Source: Ceriagrion tenellum
Lineage: Eukaryota > Arthropoda > Insecta > Odonata > Coenagrionidae
Assembly (NCBI GenBank): GCA_963169105.1
Contig: OY720635.1
Coordinates: 161,580,976 to 161,644,975 of the forward strand
Direction: 5' to 3'
Length of the DNA: 64,000 nucleotides
Notes under the pieces: model-generated
What the model was told of the DNA's origin: nothing
The model's database searches: none
Seen by the model: only the letters and a program-made list of their open reading frames with translations
Shown: one piece after another, positions 1 to 10,702 of the stretch
Numbering within the stretch: position 1 is the first letter of the stretch
Layout of the letters: each line of letters begins with the position of its first letter
Program-made: the position numbers and the translations under genes

Positions 1-594
1 CTTCGGCATATTCGCAGGGTAGGAAAGATTATTTTCCGAATATTTAGATTCTGATAAATACCTTGTCGCAAGTTGAATAGAAATGAGCGTCTATAGAGAG
101 GAATTCAGTCGTGGAAACGGGATCCCTTTTTGAAATAGGAGGGAAGGTGAGACTAATTGGGTACCTGGGGTAATTCTGTACAGACTTAGTATTTCTTAAA
201 TAGCAGATGCTTACCGTCTGGTATGTCTCGTCTTAGCAACGTCTTCTCCTCAGCAAGAATGCCGCGATGGCAAGCGTCAAATCCAGGATAACTGACACGA
301 AGTAATGGCTCGATTTAATGGGACATAAAGCCGAAAATATTACTCAAAGAGATTCAACGACTGTCTTTAATCATCAATTGGACATTTTCCTCAAGTTTTA
401 AAAGTGATCTTGAAAGATTTCATTCACTTTTAAAATCGAATTCGGCAGTCAAAATCGTGCTTGGTATCACTTCTGCGGCTACATCCGCGGAATACATCTG
501 TTTTTAGTTGTCATAACTGCCACTGGAAAATTTGGCGTCACCCTCAGAAAAATGAGGAGGGTAAAGAAGAAGAAAATCGAACGAAGGGTATATA
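1..594. other. Anonymous DNA, no gene seen
   Basis: No long reading frame with recognisable motifs, no RNA gene and no clear repeat. A short open frame at 461-700 has biased, unfamiliar composition and no domain that I recognise. Confidence 0.6.
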
Positions 595-602
595 CAATAG
601 AG

Positions 603-896
603 GAGCGGTTCCCAATTTTTTTTTGCCCACGAAACACTTACAGATCCACGTATTTTTGGCGGAACCCTATTTCAAGAGTTGCAAATTAACTCGACTATAA
701 TGTTATTTTAAGGTGCGGTAGGTATGTACATGGTGTATGTATGAAATGGAGTTTTGGATTTAAATATTTTAAATTAAGAAAATGAAAAATGCGTGTAAAT
801 GCCTGTTTTATAAGACAGTAGGGCCTTATTCGCGGAACCCCTGTGACCCTTTCACGGAACCCCAGGGTTCCGCGGAACACCATTCGGGAACCGCTG
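603..896. mobile_element. hAT-type MITE with 8-bp target duplication
   Basis: This 294-bp non-coding element is bounded by inverted ends: GAGCGGTTCCCAA at the left and, read on the other strand, CAGCGGTTCCCGAA at the right. The same octamer CAATAGAG stands immediately outside each end (595-602 and 897-904). An 8-bp duplication and a CAGnGGTTC-type terminus are features of the hAT superfamily, in particular Charlie-like elements. The element has no transposase frame, so it would need one supplied in trans. The first base of the left end is G where the right end predicts C, a single decay mutation. An internal palindrome-like stretch, GGTTCCGCGGAACAC, lies just inside the right end. Confidence 0.85.
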
Positions 897-904
897 CAAT
901 AGAG

Positions 905-3505
905 CACTAGGGCGTTGGAGCGTAGGGTGCACCCTATGAAACGGCTTGGTAGCGCAGAAAGCGCAGGAAATGCGCTTGCTGTGATATTCTTATGGAGAGG
1001 TTCCAAAAAGTTAGGCAATTATTTCTAACTAAATGCAGCATTTTTTAGGGCCAATTTATCCATATTAACAAGTTATGTGAATTTGAGAAAGAATTAGCTC
1101 TTTGTATGACGCATTTTTTGCAATTATTTGGGAAACTTTGAGGCCCTGTTCCAATCCGCCACTATGCGCACTTCATACCCTTATCTGATCTTTTCGATTG
1201 TCATTTTTTCGGACGTGACGTAACGTAATGCGGCTCCATTCCGTAGGGTGCACGTTCAGAAGGGCGCTAGGACGTAACCACGGGCGTAACTCTTTACTTC
1301 TGTCGATAATAAGCCCATAGGAAAAAGCGGCCACGTTTTATTCATTTTATCCATTCTGTCAATATACAAATGCCTGGAAACAGCATGAATCAGCAAATAA
1401 TAGGATTTTTCGCTGTTGATGGCAAACGGATGGTGGTCAAAGAACCACGGAGAATATGCTAGGAGAGTTGAAAAATCCGGAAATACTATAGGTATATAAC
1501 AGCACCAAGAAATGAACTTCACTGACTGCTAAGAAAAGGACCAAAAAGGACACTAAAATTTTGTAATGAACTTTATTCATACGACGTTTGAGCGCGCGAA
1601 AATCCATTCAAGGAAGTTAATCAAGTGCCTTTATGCTTACTCATCCTCCTTTTCTCCAACGCTCAAGGGGAAAGAATTTTCATTGAACTCAATGTGGTAT
1701 TTCCAAATATTTTATTGAATCGTGATGGAATTCAATTTACTATAGCATTAGATTTTTTCTATTGGATTTTTTTCTGACTTTGAAGAACGCTCTAACGGAA
1801 TCCAGTTTATTCTTTTCGAGTTATTGATGAATCACAAGTTTTGACATTGGAAATAATGCGAAGAATATACCGTAGCCTTTGACTGACTGTAAATGATATC
1901 TCTGCAACCATAGAACGTATTGCGAATGTCAACATAAAGAACAGTGAATGTCAAAAGATCCAAATGCTCATTCATTCGTCGTAGGGCAGATTATTATAAT
2001 CGATAATTTTGTTCGACTCTAGTAAATGTAATTGCTTCCTTTTTGAACTCTGTTTAATTTTCAATAAATGTCAATCTCAATATATTGCACTCACAACTTT
2101 CTTATTTATTCTTAACATTACAAAATTATAAAAATGTCCCGAGGAACATTTTTTTCTTGGCAATCGCCGCTTGCAATCAAGTGAATGAGATCTGGGCTCT
2201 TCTCAACGTGTTATATTTAGATTTCGTCAAAGACATTTGCATTTAGAGAATGACATTTAGAAATTCATATTTATGTGCCGAATGTTTCTCATGATGTTTA
2301 GAAATGTTGTCAAAGTGATAAGTCCTTGAAAGAATATAACAATGCTACATTAAAACATACGCAAGTTATTTGTATTTATTATGCAGAAATATTTAAACAA
2401 ATATATTTTTCACCACGCTATTAAAACGCAACCATCCCTACAAAAATACGGAAGAACATCACCACGTGGGCCTTTTTTTATGAAATAGGATGCGTCCCTT
2501 AATGCACAAATATCTATCTATATGTTCCTTTACGTTCTTTATATGTTTTATTAGAGGAGCAGACCGCCTCTATCGTTATGAGAGCTGAGAAGGGGTATCG
2601 TAAAACACCGGGGAAATGCCCTGAATCATCCCAGCACACACACATATACATAACCAGACTCAATAACTCGGGTCCCCGAGTCTGCGTCTTTTACCTGTCC
2701 GGCAGCCCTTATCCTTATACGCTCACCTTACGCCACGCGAAAGCCCCAGATGTACGGAAAACATTTTTATGGTACACCCAAAAGGAGAAATATACGAATA
2801 TCGCTGTATTTTTACTGTCAATTCACCTTTTCGATGCGAAGGGAGCCGCTTCCTCCTCCACTTTCCCCGCCGTCACCCTAGGGTGCCATTCGAACCCTTA
2901 TTGGAATTTCCCCGACGGATGCAGAGTGCTGCGGGGCCGAAAATATCGACATGGACGCCGATGAGCGTAAAAAAGTAACAGCAGTCCACGGTTAAGTCTC
3001 CAGCGAATGGGAATCCACGAGAAAGGCGAATAATCAGTGGTTTATATGAATACATACGTACACATCTCGCCATTCCCTTTAGCGGTGGGCCAAGTCAAAG
3101 AGTTTGACTGCTGACGTTAGCCCTAGGAAATCGGCTTCTTTTTTATAATTTCCTCAATAATGACAATGCATAAATTCATCTTAGTTTGTTGTGGATCAAA
3201 TTTGGAACCAAAATCACAGTTGTCTCCCTTTTATTCACTTTTCACTTTATACGGAATTTAAACATACGAGGATTGCCCAAAAAGTAATAATATTATAAAA
3301 ATTCTTTATTTGAAGAAATCAGTTCGTTGTAACGGTCATCGAGGAACGCATCTCCATTGGTCGCAAAGACTTATTAGGATATCAAGACGCTACCGTTCCT
3401 TACATCTGAGTGCTGTGAACAATTTTGTTGACTCGGCAGAGGACAGATTGCGAGATTAGTCTCGCAAATATCAGTCTGGCACAAACTAAAGATGTGAAAG
3501 AAAGT
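905..3505. other. Anonymous DNA, no gene seen
   Basis: About 2.6 kb without a supported gene. Open frames at 1256-1522, 2578-2964 and 2769-2978 have no recognisable domains and overlap one another in different frames. A stretch at 3266-3370 weakly resembles the end of a mariner-like element, but not well enough to call. Confidence 0.55.
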
Positions 3506-3509
3506 AAGT

Positions 3510-4202
3510 TGCTTCAAAATCTTCAGATACAGTAAAATATCTTGGAATTACCTTAACTTCTGATATATCGTGGGGATTACACATACAAATCATATGTGGC
3601 GCAGCATTGAAGAAACTAGGTTTTGTTAAACTTACAGCAGGAAGGCCCTCGGATGAAAAAGTCAAAGAGAGATGCTACTTCGCTCTGGTTAGGCCACACC
3701 TCGAATACGCCGCGAGCATTTGGGACCCTGGTCAAATAGATTTAACCAAACAAATAAATAAAATACAAAGGAAAGCAACGCGCTTTGTTAAAAACTGCTA
3801 CGAGCGGACATATAGTGTCTCACAACTTTTAGAGGGATTAAGGTGGGAGCCCCTAGAGACTCGGAGGCTACACGCTAGGCTTAGGTTGCTTGAGAAATTC
3901 AGAATTGATATTTTTCAGAGCGGCATAGAGAATATTATGATGACTCCTCATTACATCTCTAGCTCTGACAGATGCGATAAAATAAGGGAGATACACTGCC
4001 GAACAGATAGGTACAAAAACTCGTTCTTTCCGCGAACAATAAGCGACCGCAATAGAAACTGAGCTCCACTAAGTACACTCCTATAATTCATGTCACCCTT
4101 CCATCTCCAAAAAACTTACTCCTTTACACGGCTGGTGACCTAACACCCCCTGCCACACGCCCATGCGGCGGCTCGCAGGGTTTAATGTAGATGTAGATGT
4201 AG
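3510..4202 (+). pseudogene. CR1/Jockey-group LINE, 3' end with RT C-terminus and tail
   Basis: This is the 3' fragment of a non-LTR retrotransposon. From about 3510 the frame reads a KYLGITLTSDISW segment, then an open frame from 3607 to 4062 covers the region after the reverse transcriptase fingers and palm. Key stretches are LVRPHLEYAASIWDP and INKIQRKATRFVKNCY, both typical of CR1/L2/Rex1-group LINEs. A 3' untranslated region of about 140 bp follows and ends at 4202 in a short (GTAGAT)n tail. The catalytic RT core is missing because the copy is 5'-truncated, which is usual for target-primed insertions. Related copies lie at 10.2, 12.5-13.7, 51.3-52.9 and 53.7 kb, so the family is common in this genome. 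Confidence 0.85.
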
Positions 4203-4649
4203 AAAATCTCTCTTCTTTTCTAATCCATTTTGAATGATGACACTAACTACTTTTCCACACTTCTACTTTGGACGACGAAGGGGTGATCGGCGAAGTGAAA
4301 ACCTGGCGCCATAACCAGAGCGAAGACAGGGCACACTCCCCCCCCCCCCTGTGGATCGCTGGAGAAAGGCAATGGAACTTGAAGGTGACTATGTAGAAAA
4401 ACAGAGTGAGTAGATAAAACATTATTCATGTGTGTAAATTTCATTTTTGTTCAATAATTAGTTTTTAAGGACTAAAATGTGGGGAATTACTTTGTCGGAA
4501 ACCCTCTTATGTATTTGTTACATCTCTATCGCCACACACCAATACATGGTCCAACGATACAAGAAAAGTTTTTTTTTTCGAAGGAAGAAACAAATGAATC
4601 TTCCGTTGGAGAATGAGAAATATACTGCACCATATTATAACCTGTCCGG

Positions 4650-4925
4650 TATTCACTCTAATTCATACATGTGTTTAGCTATTCCACTCTCTCCCATTCT
4701 CCCTCCATGGCCAAACCTACGAAGTACTCTCCTTCCATACACTGTGCCAATTATTAGAGCATCCAATCCACATTTATTCATCACTCACTCATTCCTTACT
4801 TCTCCCGCAATCACTTCTCACTCATTCTGCACCTAGCCTACTCTTATGTTTATCCTTGCACAACCCGGTTTTGCGGCCATGTAATTCAATCGGGCGGAGG
4901 CACTTTCGTACTCTTTCATTTTCGC
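4650..4925 (-). pseudogene. RTE-like LINE (family B) C-terminal fragment, minus strand
   Basis: Read on the minus strand, this degenerate fragment gives NKCGLDALI and RVLRRFGHGGRM. These match the GLDAPVMD and LRWFGHVERMDESR segments of the better copies at 5036-5505 and 48255-49080. It is the region just after the RT domain in an RTE-like LINE. Several frameshifts and stops are present. It lies head-to-head with the plus-strand copy that starts at 5036, separated by about 110 bp of other sequence. Confidence 0.7.
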
Positions 4926-5035
4926 CTAACTAGACAAAGACTCATTCGCAATGATCAGTGGTTAAATTTATAAATCATCCCTTCGGTATCGGCTTCGGTA
5001 TTAGAAATATGTCAGAGGTAACCATTTTTAAAACT

Positions 5036-5505
5036 ATGAGTTATATTAGGAGTGTTTGCGGCAAAAGTAGGATGGGTAGGGTCAGGAATGAGTGGGTGAT
5101 AAATGAGTGTGGGTTAGATGCTCCAGTAATGGACATAATATGAAAGGAGTGCTTCGTTGGTTTGGCCATGTTGAGAGAATGGATGAGAGTCGAATAACGA
5201 AACAGATATACGAGAGTAAAATTAATGGTGCGAGAGGGAGAGGTAGGCTGAGAAAGTTGTGGTTGAATGTGGTTGAGGAAATTCTTAGGAGGAGGAATAT
5301 TAGGAGTCTTAAAAACAGGAGGGCGTGTATGAAGCAGTGTATGGGGGTAAATGAGGCAAAAGAGGTTTGCAAGTATAGGTCAGTATGGAGGAAATTATTT
5401 AAGCAGAGTAAGGTGTACAAATATGTATTTATGAGTGAAGCTTAGTTACTCTGCGTACCCCGTAAGGGAACGGCGTGATTGGTATGTATGTATGTATGTA
5501 TGTCA
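5036..5505 (+). pseudogene. RTE-like LINE (family B) 3' end with (TATG)n tail
   Basis: The longest frame (5107-5445) encodes the conserved C-terminal segment of an RTE-like LINE polyprotein. It includes LRWFGHVERMDESRITKQIY, a basic GARGRGRLRKLW stretch and VCKYRSVWRKLF. The first part, from 5036, reads SYIRSVCGKSRMGRVRNEW in another frame, so at least one frameshift separates them. After the stop come about 35 bp of conserved 3' UTR (TACCCCGTAAGGGAACGGCG) and a (TATG)5 tail at 5483-5503. Short tandem-repeat tails are usual for RTE-clade elements. The RT catalytic domain is absent. Sister copies are at 19.5-21.2, 22.0-22.4 and 48.3-49.1 kb. Confidence 0.88.
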
Positions 5506-5509
5506 TAAC

Positions 5510-7395
5510 ATTTAATTACATAGTGGTTGCCAGCTCGAAAATCCAATTATTTACGGAGTTCCAATTTCCAGCAGTAAATCAAAAACATGTATTGATATTC
5601 CTGAACGTGTATCAAAACATCGAAATTAATTGTTAAGTTACAAAACTTTCGTGAAAAAAGTTGTAACAGGATTGACACCTACCAATGGTGTATGATGATA
5701 TAACTACAAATTGATGTGTGACTGAATATCTCTTGTTTAACTATTTCGTATCTTGCGAGCTAACGCAAGGTCAGATCTATCCGAATGAGTTAAGTGATCA
5801 AAGAATTTGAAGGGAGCCTTTTCATTCATAGTTCTGCTAACAAGCAGTGAAATGCCTTGAAATATGTTTACATTTTTATTATTTGGGGCAAGGCTGACAT
5901 CTTCCGTCCCGATTGGACATAACGTTTTATTGTTGAAATATGCCACTTTACATGCCTGCGGTGCCACGTTTATGGAAGTAGAGGTAACGTTTTCTACCAA
6001 AGTGTTCCATGCCATTTGTACGGTTGACAAATAACATTCTAGTATTTTCCAAACGTCTTCGAACCTTTACCCCCTTGGTTTCACAAACCTGTTCCCAACT
6101 CCCCCCAGCCAAAATTTTTGAAATCACTGACTCCATGACAAAAGTAGGATGATGTTAAGCTAAGTTGGAACAATTGTGATTAAATTAATGGTCATTTCTT
6201 ACTCTATAGATGGATATTTTATTCCTCCCAAAATATTTATGTATTGTGGCGTTCAATCAGGACCTAGAGGCACTGGATTACCACTTTTATAAATAGACCG
6301 TTTAGGCTCGTGTACTCTGCAGTGGCGGATGTTTTTCAGAGGAACCCGATTCCTACTTGACTGTCTTGTGGAGGGTACTACAAGTGGAGTACTCCGTGGT
6401 CCCTTTGGCGCCTTTCGTTAAGAGCAGGTTGATGCCAACGCCGGGTTTCTATCCACCCATTCTCCCTTACCTGTCCCCTATGGCGCAAAGGACCTTAGCC
6501 GTCGTTTGCCTCCCAAAATATCCAATCCAATCGTGAACACGAATTCTATAGATCGTTAGGCATGGTGGTAGATATGGCCTTGAATGGTTCGCAAGCGAAC
6601 AATTTCCCAACCGACTCGAGTAGAGCATCAAGGGGTTAGGAGTTTCCGGGTAGGTCAGAGGGTTCATGAATCGCTGAACCTCTTTGGCGAGATGTTGTAG
6701 AATCGCTCGAATGATTGAATTTAAATACATTTCGGTCGTGGGACTTGGGACGTCCGCGTGTCTTCCCTCGTGACATCCATGTCAGAATCTTAGTGATAGA
6801 ATAATCCTCATCTAAATCTTGAAAAGTAAGCTTTGTTATGACTACGAGAAAACGTGTCTTTCCTTGTCCATTTGCCATTGGGACTGAGGGACGACTTTAT
6901 CAGTCTTTAAACCGACATTGAATTCCCCTGATACCTTATCAAGATATCGATTAAGATCCACTGATTGCCTCTCACGGCGAGAATAATTTCCGGTGTATGA
7001 AATAGCAGTCGAAGACCGATTTATTTCCCGTCCGAACAGTCTGACCGAAGGCCCCGAACTAGCTGAGACGATTGCGCAGCAGTCCAGAGGCGGACGTTTC
7101 GAACGTTTTTGAGATAAATTTCTCTACAAATGTACGGATATAGGAAGTATACTAAAACATTTTAATTGTCCTTTCTTGTGCGTCATCAGATCAAAGGCTC
7201 GAAGGTCAATTACCCGACGAGAAGGCCAGGATTGTCCCAAATTTCAGGATTAACAAGTCAACAATTTACCTATCTTGTTTTTCATTCTGTATCACCCGTA
7301 AGATAAAATTGCTTTAGATGGAGAAACCAAATTCCCGTTCTTTTCATCCTCCCTGATGTTCCGGAGGATTTTGCTGGATAAGACAGGCATGGGAA
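5510..7395. other. Anonymous DNA with unassigned open frames
   Basis: No gene is supported. The minus-strand frame 5737-6030 (97 residues, with a run around MAWNTLVENVT) and the overlapping frame 5948-6136 have protein-like composition, but I cannot place them in a family. They may be scraps of a transposase or an exon. Frames at 6467-6878 on the minus strand likewise show no motif. Confidence 0.5.
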
Positions 7396-7399
7396 GAAC

Positions 7400-7690
7400 T
7401 TGAGGTGGGAATCAAAGTAGGAGGGCATCTGATAAAGTCGGTTAAGTTCGCGGACGATCAGGCGCTACATATATAGCTAGTGGAACTTCGAAGGGAGTGA
7501 GAGTCTTGGTCGAACCTTTAGAGATGCAGTGCAGGATATTCGGAATGAAGATAAATCATAAGAAAACAAAAGTAATGAGATTTTCTAGGACAAAGAAAGC
7601 GAGGCAGGTGATTCAAGTTGGAGGACACGAACTCGAGGAAGTTGAGCATTTTAATTACTTGAGTAGTTCGCTCTACAACTCGTGAGAGAC
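7400..7690 (+). pseudogene. RTE-like LINE (family C), RT palm fragment with FADD box
   Basis: Translation from about 7404 gives GIKVGGHLIKSVKFADDQAL. This contains the FADD form of the reverse transcriptase catalytic box (the YxDD position). After a stop comes the frame at 7497-7685 with MQCRIFGMKINHKKTKVM, RFSRTKKARQVIQVGG and FNYLSSS, the normal order after the palm in RTE-like LINEs. The flanking fingers and C-terminal parts are missing. The KKTKVMRFSRTKKA stretch is nearly identical at DNA level to 26828-26930, showing two copies of one family in the window. Confidence 0.8.
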
Positions 7691-7694
7691 GCGT

Positions 7695-8000
7695 ACCCTC
7701 TTTTTCAATTACGATTTCGGGGAAAAGAGGTGCACGTGGTGCATCAGTTCGTACAGGGCCTCAATCAGGACCCTGCATCCAGTGTCCTCCTGCCGTCCTT
7801 TTGTATCTTTTCTACCCCTTAGATTGAATCAAGGCCCCCGTGGGGGCGGTAGCGCCCGCTTTGGGAACCGCTGTTATATTCTGATAGATATAGACTGATA
7901 TATTCGCGAAGAAAAAAATAAACGATTACTTATTCGGTTTTGAGATAATCGGACGAGTCGTTCCGAGATTTCTGCGAAGCCTGATTATTCTGCGTGCGTA
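7695..8000. other. Anonymous DNA upstream of the minisatellite
   Basis: No gene seen. GGGAACCGCTG at 7863-7873 resembles the right terminus of the hAT-type element at 603-896, but no matching left end or 8-bp duplication was found. Confidence 0.5.
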
Positions 8001-8129
8001 GTAGAGGTGGGTCGTTCGCGAACGAACGGGTCCTCGGATTGAACGGAAGGACCGAGGACCAACTTCTCTGGAACGACCGTTCCTTTTGCTCCGACCGGTC
8101 TTTTCGTTCCGAAACTAATACAGATTTCG

Positions 8130-9098
8130 TTCCTTGCGGTCACTCGTTCCTTTCGGTCCCTCGTTCCTTTCGGTCCCTCGTTCCTTTCGGTCCCTCGTTC
8201 CTTTCGGTCCCTCGTTCCTTTCGGTCCCTCGTTCCTTTCGGTCCCTCGTTCCTTTCGGTCCCTCGTTCCTTTCGGTCCCTCGTTCTTTTCGGTCCCTCGT
8301 TCCTTTCGGTCACTCGTTCCTTTCGGTCACTTGTTCCTTTCGGTCACTCGTTCCTTTCGGTCACTCGTTCCTTTCGGTCCCTCGTTCCATTCGGTCCCTC
8401 GTTCCATTCGGTCCCTCGTTCCTTTCGGTCCCTCGTTCTTTTCGGTCCCTCGTTCTTTTCGGTCACTCGTTCCTTTCGGTCACTCGTTCCTTTCGGTCAC
8501 TCGTTCCATTCGGTCCCTCGTTCCTTTCGGTCACTCGTTCCTTTCGGTCCCTCGTGCTTTTCGGTCCCTCGTGCCTTTCGGTCCCTCGTGCCTTTCGGTC
8601 CCTCGTTCCTTTCGGTCACTCGTTCCTTTCGGTCCCTCGTTCCTTTCGGTCCCTCGTTCCTTTCGGTCCCTCGTTCCTTTCGGTCCCTCGTTCCATTCGG
8701 TCACTCGTTCCTTTCGGTCCCTCGTTCCTTTCGGTCCCTCGTTCCTTTCGGTCCCTCGTTCTTTTCGGTCCCTCGTTCTTTTCGGTCACTCGTTCCTTTC
8801 GGTCACTCGTTCCTTTCGGTCACTCGTTCCATTCGGTCCCTCGTTCCTTTCGGTCACTCGTTCCTTTCGGTCCCTCGTGCTTTTCGGTCCCTCGTGCCTT
8901 TCGGTCCCTCGTGCCTTTCGGTCCCTCGTTCCTTTCGGTCACTCGTTCCTTTCGGTCCCTCGTTCCTTTCGGTCCCTCGTTCCTTTCGGTCCCTCGTTCC
9001 TTTCGGTCCCTCGTTCCATTCGGTCACTCGTTCCTTTCGGTCCCTCGTTCCTTTCGGTCCCTCGTTCCTTTCGGTTCCTCGTTTCTTTCGGTCCTCGG
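8130..9098. repeat. 17-bp minisatellite, about 57 copies, with a 323-bp higher-order repeat
   Basis: The unit is TTCCTTTCGGTCCCTCG with a few recurrent variants (CACTCG for CCCTCG, CCATTC for CCTTTC, GTGCC for GTTCC). Units stay in register from 8130 to 9098. A block of 19 units is repeated: the variant order beginning at 8521 recurs at 8844, exactly 323 bp (19 x 17) later, so amplification involved larger blocks as well as single units. Because 17 is not a multiple of 3 and the unit has no stop in any forward frame, all three forward frames stay open for 286-378 codons and each reads the same 17-residue peptide (SFLSVPRSFRSLVPFGP). These frames are by-products of the repeat, not genes. Confidence 0.97.
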
Positions 9099-9199
9099 AC
9101 GGAAAAGGAGTTTACGTCTTTTTCCTCTAAATTCGAGAAAATATTTTTAAAAATATCCACATACGTTTTGAGTTTGCACATAGATCCTTAAGTTAAAAA

Positions 9200-10200
9200 A
9201 TTACGAAAAAACAAAATTAAAATGTTGTAAATATGTTAAGAATAAAAAATTTGGCGAATTTTTTATTTTTTTTTAATTTTTGAATTTTTTATTTGGTATT
9301 TGTATGCAAACTTATGTTATTAACGTTCAGGAATTGACAAAAGGTTTGTAAGTTTTACGTGGAATATTTATTGGACTGTCCAATAAATATTCTATTCCCA
9401 CATAATATGACATTTCTACCTTTCACGCCCCCCCCCCCCCCCCCGACCTGCGCCTCCCGAGAGCCGAGGAAGGCTCCAATTCGCTCAACTCTGCTCTTCC
9501 AATATGGCGACCCTCCACCCTTGCGTCCTCGCGCATTCCTCGCAAGGGATCGCAGTCATAAAAAAAGGGATCGGAACGACGAAGCAGCGCCGGTCGGGGG
9601 TCGCTCAGGTGTTGGCTCGGTCACCGCGGCCGAAAAAAATACGTCGGCGGTGGGAAGTTGAGAAAGAAATAAAATCACCCAAAAAGCAATGTATGAAATT
9701 TATATACTGCTGAATAACCGGTTTAAAAATTTCCGGATTTTGATGTGACGGCTGAAGACTTCTGATGCTAAACATGGGTAGTTATTTGTGAAAAAATGAC
9801 CCTAGACTCGGGTCATAGACCCTAGTACCTCAGTAATTCTTATCGGAATTTTTTAGCACTCGATCATGTTTGATTTGATAGGAAGAAATTAGTCATACAT
9901 TTTTATAACTATTATTAGTGCTTTGTTCTTATCATTGTTTAGTTTTACAAATTAATCTATCCGTTATTAGTTATAGGACAAAGCATACGTCAAATGAGGA
10001 TTATTATAACATGACAAAGACACAAATACACAATATACCTGCCCAATATATATCAATTAGCTAGTACAGTACAGGAGTGAGCAAACAGATATTATCAAGT
10101 TTGTTGATGAAGAATTAGTGTATAAATGTAGTAAGGGCTCCGACATGTGTGTGATGCACATCTATCGTGAAACAGCGAAAAAATGAAGGTTCTATAAAAC
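9200..10200. other. Anonymous AT-rich DNA with a poly-C tract
   Basis: The region opens with A/T-rich runs (9200-9300), a perfect palindrome at 9362-9392 and a poly-C run near 9429-9444. The overlapping frames at 9359-9713 have simple composition and no domain. No gene is supported. Confidence 0.55.
9362..9392. repeat. 31-bp perfect palindrome
   Basis: Two 15-base arms (GAATATTTATTGGAC and its exact complement) flank a single T at 9377. The arms could form a cruciform or hairpin. No adjoining gene suggests an operator or terminator role. Confidence 0.9.
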
Positions 10201-10204
10201 GTGC

Positions 10205-10330
10205 ACATGTACATCGAATGAGATGTAGGTACATCTACTGACTACCCTGTAAGCCGCAGCGTGGACGTGTAGCATGGGGTGTTAGGACATCACTCGTGTA
10301 AACGTGTTTGGGAAAGTAGTGGAGTGTATA
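10205..10330 (-). repeat. CR1-group LINE 3' UTR fragment, minus strand
   Basis: Read on the minus strand, this matches the 3' UTR of the LINE at 4063-4202 and 52785-52905. Shared landmarks are CGTGTAAA, then GGTGTTAGGACATCA (complement of the TGACCTAACACCCC block), a GCATGGGGTG block and a GTAGAT-like tail. No coding part is retained. It lies immediately upstream of the CsRn1-like LTR. Confidence 0.6.
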
Positions 10331-10389
10331 AAGTTTGTCTGAGCAAGATAGTTCCCTAGTCATAAGAGAGACCATATTCGAATTATACG

Positions 10390-10677
10390 TGTGGCGCATT
10401 GTCCGCCACAACACGGAGTTGGACCGGTGGATGGGTGTTGGATTGCTAATCGTATGGCCCGCGTTCGATTCCCGGCGCCGGACGGAATTTTTTCTGCCTC
10501 TCTCCAGAAGGAATCTAGAATGTTCGAGGTAGTTCCGGCGCCGGGTTCGAGAGAGTTAGCCGCTAATTTATAAGCAGGCCATCTCGGCTGCCAGTCTCAG
10601 TCTGTACTACGAAGTGGCAATAAACGCTCCTCTCCAGAAACTTCGCAGTTGTATTATTCAGCGTAGCAATCGCTACA
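10390..10677 (+). mobile_element. 5' LTR of CsRn1-like Ty3/gypsy element
   Basis: The right boundary is firm: ...CGCTACA ends at 10677, one base before a primer-binding site. Inside are a TATA-like TTTATAAG (10567-10574) and a polyadenylation signal AATAAA (10619-10624), in the order expected for U3-R-U5. The left end is placed at TGTGGCG (10390) because it gives a TG start, but this is a guess since no second LTR is present for comparison. The LTR contains a tRNA-like remnant (ATTGCTAATCGTATGGCCCG then GTTCGATTCCC, about 10442-10481), possibly part of its U3 region or an older SINE scrap. Confidence 0.6.
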
Positions 10678-10678
10678 G

Positions 10679-10691
10679 TGGTGACCCCGAC
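10679..10691 (+). promoter_or_regulatory. tRNA-Trp primer-binding site
   Basis: TGGTGACCCCGAC is complementary to the 3' end of eukaryotic tRNA-Trp including its CCA. A tRNA-Trp primer is a hallmark of the CsRn1 clade of Ty3/gypsy elements. The match covers 13 bases and then breaks, fitting a decayed copy. Confidence 0.8.
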
Positions 10692-10702
10692 AGCAAACGA
10701 CC

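Noticed and set aside
3266..3370. Possible mariner-like terminus (GATTGCCCAAAAAGTAATA)
   Set aside because: Only a loose resemblance, with no opposite end and no transposase motif.
7863..7873. GGGAACCGCTG resembling the hAT-type terminus at 896
   Set aside because: No left terminus or matching octamer within the preceding kilobase.
7994..9191. Three long overlapping plus-strand frames (286-378 codons) and a minus-strand frame
   Set aside because: They are produced by the 17-bp tandem array, which has no stop in any forward frame; the peptide is the same 17-residue repeat in each.
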